NCBI GenBank assembly: GCA_905213325.1
Contig: CAJMHW010000010.1
Location: 1 to 52,925 of the forward strand
Reading direction: 5' to 3'
DNA length: 52,925 bases
Source: Collinsella aerofaciens
Lineage (GTDB): Bacteria; Actinomycetota; Coriobacteriia; Coriobacteriales; Coriobacteriaceae
A program made the position numbers and the translations under genes. Shown here one piece after another: positions 24,237 to 31,655 of this stretch. The notes beneath the pieces were generated by a model. That model was not told where the DNA came from. It saw nothing but the letters and a program-made list of their open reading frames with translations, and did no database searches. Positions within the stretch are counted from its first letter, which is position 1; the number at the start of each line of letters is the position of its first letter.

Positions 24237-24656
24237 CTAGGCGAGCTCGGCTCCAAGGGCGCGGCAGGCCGCCTCGCCCTCATCGTCGGGGGCGTCGTAG
24301 CAGATGACGGAATCGACGACGTTAACACCCGCCTCGTCGGCGTCCGCCTTCCAGTTGTCCATCCATTCGCCCTCGGCCCACGAATAAGAGCCAAAGAGGA
24401 CGACCTTCTTGTCGCCGAGAGTCTCCTTGACCTCGTTCCACATCGGCTGGAACTCATCGTATTCAAGCTCCTCGGAGCCCATGGCGGGGCAGCCGAAGGC
24501 GAAGGCATCATAGTCGGCGGCCTTGTCGGCAGAGAAGTCGGCGCAGGGGATGACTTCGGCCTCGGCGCCCGCGGACGTGGCGCCTTCGGCGACAAAGTTT
24601 GCCATGGCCTCGGTATTGCCCGTGCCGCTCCAATAGACGACGGCGATCTTGCTCAT
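24237..24656 (-). CDS. Flavodoxin
   Basis: A 139-residue FMN electron carrier. The phosphate-binding loop WSGTGNTE (Ser10-Glu16), the 50s-type loop FGCPAMGSEELE and the FGSYSWAEGEW loop define a short-chain flavodoxin. GAAAGGA precedes the ATG. The adjacent upstream gene on the same strand encodes a DUF3793 protein, a common companion in anaerobes. Confidence 0.93.
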   Translation of the reverse strand: MSKIAVVYWSGTGNTEAMANFVAEGATSAGAEAEVIPCADFSADKAADYDAFAFGCPAMGSEELEYDEFQPMWNEVKETLGDKKVVLFGSYSWAEGEWMDNWKADADEAGVNVVDSVICYDAPDDEGEAACRALGAELA

Positions 24657-24701
24657 GTTTTGTCCTTTCGGTCGTGCGGCGCTGGCCGCAGCTTGTACGT
24701 T

Positions 24702-25406
24702 CTATCGGGTTGCCTGGGCAAGTTGCGCCAGGCTGCAGCCCTGCTGATAGACGAGGGTGAAGTATTGGGTGCAGGCACGGTAGGCATCAAACGTCGCAAG
24801 CGCCTGCTCGACATTTTCGTAGACCTTCCAGGCCCCAAAGACCTTGTAGTTCTCGCCGCGCTGGACGATAAACTCGTGTACGTCGTCGTAGGGGTATCCA
24901 AGGAAGTAGCCTATTTCGTGCGGAAACTCGCAGGTGCAGTCGTTGCTGCAGCTAGTTTGCTGGGGTAGTGCGCATCGAGTCTGGCTACAGGCGCATTCCG
25001 CGACGTTATTGCTCGCGAGCGTGATGCGTGATGCCAAATGCACAAGGCATGTCGAAAGGTCTCTCGTGTCGTAGCCTTCCGAGGCGAGCGCCGTTTTGGC
25101 GCGAGGGTCCGCGAAATAGGTGGTGAGGCTTTTGGCTCGGTACACGTACACGAGCGCTCCGCAGGGCCGCCAGACCAAAACACTCAGGTGGATGCCAAGC
25201 GGGTCAAGCTCGCGGTTGCACTGGGCGATAACGTTGAGCAGGCGTGCTCGGCGTTCTGCGATGGTTTCTGTTGCGGTCGAGCCGTCCCCGTGGGCGTAGG
25301 TGCCTGGATAGGTAAAGAGCGATGCCGGCTTGATGCCCGCGAGCGTGGGGGAGCAGTTGCGCACGACTGCTGCCTGAAACGTTGGGATGTCTATGGTTCG
25401 AGTCAC
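24702..25406 (-). CDS. DUF3793 family protein with Cys-rich insertion
   Basis: A 234-residue protein recognised as DUF3793 by the block FPHEIGYFLGYPYDDVHEFI and the following KVFGAWKVY. Function is unknown; the family is usually encoded beside flavodoxins, as here. Between about residues 135 and 165 it carries a cysteine-rich stretch with six cysteines (CACSQTRC, then CSNDCTC), which could bind metal or a cluster. The start is GTG 25406 with AAGGAG five bases upstream. Confidence 0.8.
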   Translation of the reverse strand: MTRTIDIPTFQAAVVRNCSPTLAGIKPASLFTYPGTYAHGDGSTATETIAERRARLLNVIAQCNRELDPLGIHLSVLVWRPCGALVYVYRAKSLTTYFADPRAKTALASEGYDTRDLSTCLVHLASRITLASNNVAECACSQTRCALPQQTSCSNDCTCEFPHEIGYFLGYPYDDVHEFIVQRGENYKVFGAWKVYENVEQALATFDAYRACTQYFTLVYQQGCSLAQLAQATR

Positions 25407-25534
25407 GTCGCTCCTTACGGATCTAAACTGTTAGCCTAGGAAAACTTATACACGAAAGTAAGCCATGGTCAACAAAAAAGTTTGAAGAGGAAAACTAATT
25501 GACCGAACGGACATGATTTTGGGTTAAGATGGGG

Positions 25535-25551
25535 ACACCCCATGGGGGTAT
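25535..25551. promoter_or_regulatory. CsoR-like copper operator
   Basis: Read on the minus strand, ATACCCCCATGGGGTGT closely resembles CsoR operators (ATACCC...GGGTAT with a G/C-rich dyad). It sits about 30 bases before the copper-chaperone-like gene, over its expected promoter. A csoR gene is not in the window. Confidence 0.55.
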
Positions 25552-25579
25552 CTAGATAGTGCTACTGAAAGGGGAACGC

Positions 25580-25963
25580 ATGAGTGACTTGCTCAACCCT
25601 GCGAATCTCATCGTGCTGACCGTCATTGCCGTCGGCATGTTTTTTGGACTGCGTCGCATTGCCGCTTCGACACACGGGAAGAGTTGCTGCAGCGATGGTG
25701 CGAGCGGCAAGAAGGCCAAAAAGGTTGTGGTGGCAGACACCGACGAGTCCCACTACCCCTATCGTGAGGAACTCCTTATCGGCGGCATGAGTTGCGACGG
25801 CTGCGCCCGGAATGTGACGAATGCCCTCAATGCGCTTGATGGCGTGTGGGCTACGGTAACGTACGCGGACCACACGGCACGCGTGCGCTCGAAGCGCCCG
25901 GTTGATCGCGACACACTCGAGACGGCAGTGAGGGGTGCGGGCTATTACGTTATGAAAATGTAG
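25580..25963 (+). CDS. Membrane-anchored heavy-metal-associated (HMA) domain protein
   Basis: A 127-residue protein. Residues 8-25 form one transmembrane helix, followed by a Cys-Cys pair (C36, C37) and a lysine-rich linker. An HMA domain then runs from about residue 62 to the end, with the metal motif GMSCDGC (Cys72, Cys75). It is likely a copper-handling chaperone tethered to the membrane. AAAGGGG precedes the ATG at 25580. A CsoR-like site upstream suggests copper induction. The 272 bases after it hold only the palindrome noted below. Confidence 0.85.
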   Translation: MSDLLNPANLIVLTVIAVGMFFGLRRIAASTHGKSCCSDGASGKKAKKVVVADTDESHYPYREELLIGGMSCDGCARNVTNALNALDGVWATVTYADHTARVRSKRPVDRDTLETAVRGAGYYVMKM

Positions 25964-26129
25964 GCGTTGCCCTCTCCGGTGGGTACCAGCCTCCTGCCCA
26001 TTGTGACTATCGGCATCCAAAAATTTGCGCAAAAATAACCTTTAGATGCGGCAAAAGTGGAGTTTGGTGACGGTTTGCGCGGAATTCGCTACCAATCGAG
26101 CATCTATGAACCCGTCCAAAAAATTACAG

Positions 26130-26145
26130 GTGTATATTTATACAC
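26130..26145. promoter_or_regulatory. Palindromic operator-like site GTGTATA-TT-TATACAC
   Basis: A perfect dyad of seven bases per arm around two bases lies 90 bases before the cell-wall-anchored protein gene in an A/T-rich stretch. It could be a repressor site for that gene. The regulator is unknown. Confidence 0.45.
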
Positions 26146-26235
26146 TGATTATTGCTGTGCTCAGATTGCAATTAACCGTGGACAGAAATGAAGAATGCTA
26201 AAACTGGGCTTTAGGACAGGGGAGGCTATAACCTT

Positions 26236-28788
26236 ATGAGACGAGTGGGAACACTTGGCTTGGTGGCAGCGCTTGCCGCTATCTTGGTATCGCCGCTGCC
26301 GGCGCACGCCGAAGACGCATCGGGTGCCGTTACCTACAATGCGGGAAATGGGTATTCCTTTGAGAAGCTCTCGCATCCTACGGTAGGAACGTCGCAGCCG
26401 GATGGCATCGTCGACTACCAGGGTAACGGTGCCGTTGCCGTTCCGGGCGCCGATGGTAATACGGCCAACAACGAAGGCGATCGCGGCCAGAGCTACACTT
26501 GGGCGGCTGCGAGCTATGGTGACTGGCTTTATGTGGGCACCTGCTATGCGGCGATGGGCAACACGCTGACGCTCATGAACAGCACGCTGGGCGATTCCTT
26601 TGATGTCGAAACCATGCGCCTGACGCTGGAGGCCATGTTTAACGGTACCTTCTTCTATGGACAGCAGAAGGAGGACGGCACGGCCGACAAGGACAGCGGC
26701 GGCATCTTGGTCAAGATCAATACCAAGACCGGTGAGACCAAGCTGCTACTCTCTGAATCGCTCAACGGCGTCGCTCCTTTGTTCCGCAATGCCGTGAGCT
26801 ATAAGGGTAAGCTCTATTTCTGCGGCAGCGTCAGGACCAATGACGGCAAAGGCGGCCTGCCTGCTGTATACGAGATCGATCCTAAGACGGATGAGTACAA
26901 AGTTGTCTATCAGGGCCTTTCGAGCATGCAGGATTACGGTGCTGCCTACAAGCAGGGCATTTCTACCGGTATCCGCGGCATGTGCGTCCATGATGGCCAG
27001 CTCGTCATCAGTAATGTGGGTAAAGACGCGAACGGTAATTTTGTGTCGACAATCCTGACGTCGTCTGACCCCTCGAAGGGCCAGGACAGCTTCACCGAGA
27101 TTGCCAACTCGGAGACGCTGTTTGGCTATCCGGCGATTCGCTATCAGGACAGCATCTACGGCGGCGCCATTTGGGATATGGTCTCGTACAATGGCCATCT
27201 CTATGCGACCATCTGCACCGGTACGCCCGAGAACGCTCCCGATGATAATTCCATGCAGTCGTTTGCCATGGTCCGTGGCGACAAGAATGCCGACGGCAGC
27301 TATTCGTGGACTCCCATTGTCGGCGATCAGAAGACGGACGGTGCAAAGTACTGCTTTGGCATCGATCCTGCCCGTACCCGTTCTGGCGCTGCCAACCTCA
27401 TCGTCTACAACGACTACCTCTATATCGGTGAATACAACGACGAGGAGATTGCCCTCGAGCGCATCCTGTTCAACAAATCCAACACCGAAGAGGGCGGCAA
27501 GAGCAGCATGGGTGGCGTTGACTGCTCGTTTGTGAATGCCAATCTTGAGCAGTCGGTTAACATCTATCGCATGGACAAGGACGAGAACATGGAGCTCGTC
27601 GTTGGCGATCGCACCGACATGTTCCCCGAGGGCGGTATTTCCGGCCTGACTTCGGGCTTTGGCCGAAACGAGAACCAGTACATTTGGCGCATGCAGAAGT
27701 TCGACGGCAAGCTGTATATCGGTACCTTTGATACCGCGAGCCTGCTTGAGCCGATCGGCCAGTTCTCCAATGGCGACATTATCGATATGACGCCCGAGGA
27801 GTGGGACTCTCAGGTTCAGCGCCTTAGGGACCTGCTCAATCACCTGCTCGACAAGAAATCGCCTGACGACCCCATCGTTCCCGTGAACACGCTTGCGGAC
27901 GATGATTCAAACGAGGCCGTCGAGGTCGATGATTCGAACGAAGCTGCTGAGGTTGATGATTCAAACAAGGCCGTCGATGTCGATGACGAGAAGACCGAGG
28001 TTGCTAAGGGCTTTGGCGATCTGAGCGATGCGCTGGAGGATGCCGCGGGCGGTCTTTGCGATCAGGCCGCGACGATGTCCCAGGACTTTGAGGACGACGC
28101 CGCTTATGTCCAGAAGATCGATGGCGAGATCGCGTACTTCAAGTCCTTTGCCGACCAGTATCAGGACATGCTCGATAGCTATGAGAGCCTTAAGCAGCAG
28201 TACGAGGATGCCTATGGCACCGAGCTGCCGAGCGATATTCAGGATGCGCTCGATAAGCTGCTGAGCGAGGAGAACCTCAAGAAGTTGCAGAGTGTCCTTA
28301 CGTGCATGTGTTACCTGCGCGATGCCGAGCGCGGCTTTGATATGTATGTGACCGAGGACGGCGTGAACTTTACGACGCTGACGACCAATGGCTTTAACGA
28401 TCCGTATAACCATGGTCTGCGCACCTTTGCGGTGACCAACCAGGGTCTGTGCCTTGGTACCGCCAACCCGTTCTATGGTTGCCAGGTCTGGATCCAGCGC
28501 AAGGAGAATTCGGAGAATCCGGTTGATCCCGGTACTCCGGATCCGACGGAACCCACCGATCCTTCGCAGCCGGGTGGCGGCGATCAGCCTGGCGGCAGCC
28601 AGACGGGTGGCAACGACCAGTCGAGCAGCACCACGACCACCGTCACGACGACCGCTAAGAAGACTCCGAAGGACGGCTCGCTGCCTCGCGCTGGCGACTC
28701 GACCCTCACGCTGGTCTTGGGATTGCTGGTTGCAGCTGCCGCAGTGCTTGGCATTGCTCTCGTCTTGCGCAAGCGTTCTCGTCGCTAG
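26236..28788 (+). CDS. Cell-wall-anchored surface protein with LPRAG sorting signal
   Basis: An 850-residue surface protein. It has an N-terminal signal peptide (to about residue 25, AHA) and a large domain (about 50-515) with repeated WDMVSYNGHLY/YKGKLYFCG/FDGKLYIGT-like strands that resemble beta-propeller blades. Then come an acidic repeat region, a helical segment (about 590-690), a Pro/Thr-rich wall spanner and the sorting signal LPRAGD (from residue 816), a hydrophobic helix and the tail RKRSRR. LPRAG departs from the LPxTG consensus at the threonine. The ligand is unknown. Confidence 0.85.
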   Translation: MRRVGTLGLVAALAAILVSPLPAHAEDASGAVTYNAGNGYSFEKLSHPTVGTSQPDGIVDYQGNGAVAVPGADGNTANNEGDRGQSYTWAAASYGDWLYVGTCYAAMGNTLTLMNSTLGDSFDVETMRLTLEAMFNGTFFYGQQKEDGTADKDSGGILVKINTKTGETKLLLSESLNGVAPLFRNAVSYKGKLYFCGSVRTNDGKGGLPAVYEIDPKTDEYKVVYQGLSSMQDYGAAYKQGISTGIRGMCVHDGQLVISNVGKDANGNFVSTILTSSDPSKGQDSFTEIANSETLFGYPAIRYQDSIYGGAIWDMVSYNGHLYATICTGTPENAPDDNSMQSFAMVRGDKNADGSYSWTPIVGDQKTDGAKYCFGIDPARTRSGAANLIVYNDYLYIGEYNDEEIALERILFNKSNTEEGGKSSMGGVDCSFVNANLEQSVNIYRMDKDENMELVVGDRTDMFPEGGISGLTSGFGRNENQYIWRMQKFDGKLYIGTFDTASLLEPIGQFSNGDIIDMTPEEWDSQVQRLRDLLNHLLDKKSPDDPIVPVNTLADDDSNEAVEVDDSNEAAEVDDSNKAVDVDDEKTEVAKGFGDLSDALEDAAGGLCDQAATMSQDFEDDAAYVQKIDGEIAYFKSFADQYQDMLDSYESLKQQYEDAYGTELPSDIQDALDKLLSEENLKKLQSVLTCMCYLRDAERGFDMYVTEDGVNFTTLTTNGFNDPYNHGLRTFAVTNQGLCLGTANPFYGCQVWIQRKENSENPVDPGTPDPTEPTDPSQPGGGDQPGGSQTGGNDQSSSTTTTVTTTAKKTPKDGSLPRAGDSTLTLVLGLLVAAAAVLGIALVLRKRSRR
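27901..27981 (+). repeat. Three 27-base tandem repeats within the surface protein gene
   Basis: Three near-identical 27-base units encode DDSNEAVEV, DDSNEAAEV and DDSNKAVDV. Such in-frame repeats can expand or contract and change spacer length in the surface protein. Confidence 0.85.
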
Positions 28789-29222
28789 GCTCGTCCGCGT
28801 AGCTCAATGTCCTGGATATCGTCGAAGTTGATGGCGATATCCCTGAGTTTGAGCAGCTTGAATGCGGGTAACGCTTCGTCGAGAATGCCCGTGCGGCTAC
28901 GATAGCCGTACGTATCGTAATAGGTGACGCGCACCAAGTCGCCGCGTTTGAGGCCCTCGAGCTTTTGCGAAAGCTCGAGGGCTTTTTCTTCCGTGAGCTC
29001 ACGTTTTTGCTCGACGGTGATTTCCTGCTTGCGCACGAGTTCGTAGTATCCCGTGAGGGCGGCAAAGGGCATAAACTGTGCGGCGCGGTTGGCGCGCACG
29101 GCACCGTTGGCAGTGAGGTTGGGGTCGGCTGCGCGGCGTCTGCCCTCGGGGTCCGCCAGGCGCTCGAAGGCGGTCGGCGGGCGCATGGGCTGTTGTTTGG
29201 GTTTAGGCACGGTGTCCTCCAA
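28785..29222 (-). CDS. YolD-like protein
   Basis: A 145-residue protein resembling YolD-family partners of Gram-positive Y-family polymerases (RANRAAQFMPFAALTGY, then DLVRVTYYDTYGYRSRTG and DDIQDIEL). It overlaps the polymerase gene by 20 bases and is translated after it, so it should be made under the same SOS control. The family is thought to assist the polymerase; the exact role is unproven. It is convergent with the surface protein gene, sharing four bases at the stops. Confidence 0.8.
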   Translation of the reverse strand: MEDTVPKPKQQPMRPPTAFERLADPEGRRRAADPNLTANGAVRANRAAQFMPFAALTGYYELVRKQEITVEQKRELTEEKALELSQKLEGLKRGDLVRVTYYDTYGYRSRTGILDEALPAFKLLKLRDIAINFDDIQDIELRGRA

Positions 29223-30708
29223 CTTGATCGTTGCGCTCGCGCGCGGTGGCGCCGGCGGTAAAGCTTAATCCCTTGACGAGCGCGTTCTTGCCGTACTTGC
29301 CTTTCACGGCCAGGACGGCGCGCGCCAGGTCGCGCTCGCGCTCATCGGCCTCGATATCGCTGAACAGATCGATGGTGGCAAATTCCTCGGGCACAAGATT
29401 GCTAAAGCCCAGGTTGATGCGCTTGACCGGTCGTTTGGGATCGACAGTCTGCGCCCAGAGCTCATCGAAATAGCCCATGATCTTCTTAAACGAATTGGTA
29501 CGCTCGGGCAGCTTGCGCGAGGCGTTGGAGTGCGCAAAGAGCGCGGCATAGCCACCACGCGGTTTGCCACCATGCTCTCCCACAAAGATGCCATCGATTG
29601 CCTGCGCTTCGCGCACCAGGCGGCGCCGTTCGTCATCGCGCTGGACGGGCTTGGGAGCACGGGGCGCGAGCTCGGGGCCGGCGGTTGCGGTGGGTTCGAT
29701 GCTCGACGTACTCGAGCGCAGGTGTCCGCATCCGTCCACATATTGTGCAGTACCGCTGGCATCAAGCCTGCGTATGTCGGCGCGCTCGCTCGCGTAGCCC
29801 ACAAAGAGCGAGATGCTGTCGCAGACCACGTGCTTATCGATCAAGTCCAACACGGCGTTGTCGACCATCTCGCGCAAGACGGTGTAGGCCTGCTCGTAGG
29901 CATAGCCCTTCGAGAGCACCTGTCCTGTGGTGGTCGAAGTTGCTTGCGGGCGATAGGCTTGGATATCGGCGATGGTTGTCGGCTCGCGTCCGAAGGCGTG
30001 GTCGATGAGATACTCGGCATTGACGCCGAGCTCGTCGTAAAGCAGGTTTTCGTCGAGCGCCGCGACGCCCATCAGATCGTAGACGCCGTATTTTTCGAGT
30101 CGTGCTGCCACGCCGGGGCCGATGCCCCAGATATCGGTGATGGGACGATGGGGCCAGATTTCCTTGCGAAAGGTCTCATCGTCGAGTATGCCGATGCGGC
30201 TGGGTACGTGCTTGGCGGTGATATCGAGTGCAACTTTGGCCTGGAATAGGTTGGGGCCGATGCCGACCGTCGCCGTGATGCCGGTGCGCGCCAGGACCTC
30301 GTCGCGCAACATGCAGGCGAAGCCTTCCGCGTCGGTGTGATAGAGGTCCAGATAGGGTGTCACGTCGATAAAGCACTCGTCAATTGAGTAGACGTGAACG
30401 TCTTGCGGACTGACGTATTCCAGGTAGATACCGTAGATCTGCGCCGACACCTCCATGTAGTGCTGCATGCGCGGTACGGCCTTGATGTAGTCGATGCCGT
30501 CGGGAATCTCGAATAGGCGGCAGCGGTTGTGAATACCTAAGTCCTTCATGGCCTGCGTGATGGCGAGGCAGATGGTCGTGCGTCCGCGCGATTCGTCGGC
30601 AACGACTAGGTTGGTGGTGAGCGGATCGAGCCCACGGTCGACGCACTCGACGCTGGCATAAAACGTCTTGAGGTCGATGCAGATATAGGTGTGCTGCTCG
30701 TGCGCCAT
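29203..30708 (-). CDS. Y-family DNA polymerase, UvrX/UmuC type
   Basis: Translesion polymerase of 501 residues. The catalytic acidic residues appear in ICIDLKTFYASVE (Asp12) and SIDECFIDV (Asp110, Glu111); the helix-hairpin-helix IWGIGPGVAARLEKYGV follows, then the little-finger domain. A linker with many Arg/Pro/Ala residues around 345-375 is extra. ATG 30708 is preceded by GGAGGG. Two LexA-like boxes lie just upstream. It forms an operon with the YolD-like gene. Confidence 0.92.
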   Translation of the reverse strand: MAHEQHTYICIDLKTFYASVECVDRGLDPLTTNLVVADESRGRTTICLAITQAMKDLGIHNRCRLFEIPDGIDYIKAVPRMQHYMEVSAQIYGIYLEYVSPQDVHVYSIDECFIDVTPYLDLYHTDAEGFACMLRDEVLARTGITATVGIGPNLFQAKVALDITAKHVPSRIGILDDETFRKEIWPHRPITDIWGIGPGVAARLEKYGVYDLMGVAALDENLLYDELGVNAEYLIDHAFGREPTTIADIQAYRPQATSTTTGQVLSKGYAYEQAYTVLREMVDNAVLDLIDKHVVCDSISLFVGYASERADIRRLDASGTAQYVDGCGHLRSSTSSIEPTATAGPELAPRAPKPVQRDDERRRLVREAQAIDGIFVGEHGGKPRGGYAALFAHSNASRKLPERTNSFKKIMGYFDELWAQTVDPKRPVKRINLGFSNLVPEEFATIDLFSDIEADERERDLARAVLAVKGKYGKNALVKGLSFTAGATARERNDQVGGHRA

Positions 30709-30722
30709 CCGTGTCCCTCCAT

Positions 30723-30753
30723 CAAACACATGTTCTTATCGAATATCTGTTCG
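30723..30753. promoter_or_regulatory. Two LexA (SOS) boxes
   Basis: CGAATATCTGTTCG (30740-30753) matches the Gram-positive LexA pattern CGAAC-N4-GTTCG at nine of ten fixed bases. A second site around 30722-30736 (CAAAC-ACAT-GTTC) matches at eight. Both lie within 50 bases upstream of the polymerase start, so DNA damage should induce the operon. Confidence 0.7.
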
Positions 30754-30934
30754 ATAATACCCGCTCGTCCGGACATCGTCAAAACCTGTTCCTTTTTGCC
30801 AGGTATAGTCGTGCAACTGCATCGGGTTTTAACGCAGCTCTAAAGAGTGCGAAACAGCTCGGAAAACCTTGCTTCGTAGCATGAGCCTAACGATTGATAC
30901 CGCCTATGCGCACGGAAGGGTTGTGGGAAAGATG

Positions 30935-31456
30935 GTCAATTATGGGTTTGGTATGCCGACGCGCTTGGTTGCGGATGGGGATGTGGCTCGCTGGTGCGGG
31001 CGATTGGTTGCCCACTACGCTGGCACCAAGGCACTGGTCGTGTTGGGCGGTGACAAGCATACGCGCGATGAGCTTGTCTCGGCGGCACTTGGTTCGCTCG
31101 CTCGAGCCCTACTCGAGCGTGTGCTTTTCCGCTGCGGCTCGTTTGAGGGCGACGGGGGAGACGAACTGGTCGACGAAGCCGTGGCCCTGGCGACCGACGA
31201 AGGCGTGGACTTTGTCCTGGCGATTGGCGATGCCGATGCTGCCGGCTTTGCGCGCGAACTCGCGCGTCGCATGGCGGCGCTCGATGCCGGCGAAGATGGT
31301 TTTGTCCCTTATGGATGCATTGTCTCGGAGGGCAAGGTGCCTGCTGTCGTGGGCACCGGCGAGGTTCCCGTTTTTGCCATTATCGCGCCCGAACTGCTGG
31401 AGGGCATCGGGTCTCCTCTGCGTGAGTTGCTCGGTAGCGTCTGCGCCGTGGCCTAA
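30935..31456 (+). CDS. Half-size iron-alcohol-dehydrogenase-like protein
   Basis: A 173-residue protein that looks like only the N-terminal, nucleotide-binding half of Fe-dependent alcohol dehydrogenases. NYGFGMPTRLVADGDV matches their start, KALVVLGG the nucleotide strand, and DELVDEAVALATDEGVDFVLAIG the helix and strand before GGGS. The dinucleotide motif GGGS is replaced by GDAD, and the iron-binding C-terminal half is absent. The start is uncertain: ATG 30935 fits the family N-terminus, while ATG 30881 is in frame upstream without a clear ribosome site. Function unknown; it may be a decayed gene or a repurposed domain. Confidence 0.6.
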   Translation, partial: VNYGFGMPTRLVADGDVARWCGRLVAHYAGTKALVVLGGDKHTRDELVSAALGSLARALLERVLFRCGSFEGDGGDELVDEAVALATDEGVDFVLAIGDADAAGFARELARRMAALDAGEDGFVPYGCIVSEGKVPAVVGTGEVPVFAIIAPELLEGIGSPLRELLGSVCAVA

Positions 31457-31655
31457 TATTTGCCATAAAGGGATGGGTTATTTTTGGTTGGTAAAGCGTT
31501 TGACCTGCCAAAATAAGCCTGTCTCTTTTTGATCGGTTGCCGTTTGGGGGCCGATTGGCAACGCTCGCTGATTGTAGTCTTGACCTGCGCTAGAATAGTG
31601 GCATCTGAATGTCCGGGCGCATGGAGGCGTGCGCCCGTATGCTGAGGAGGACTCT

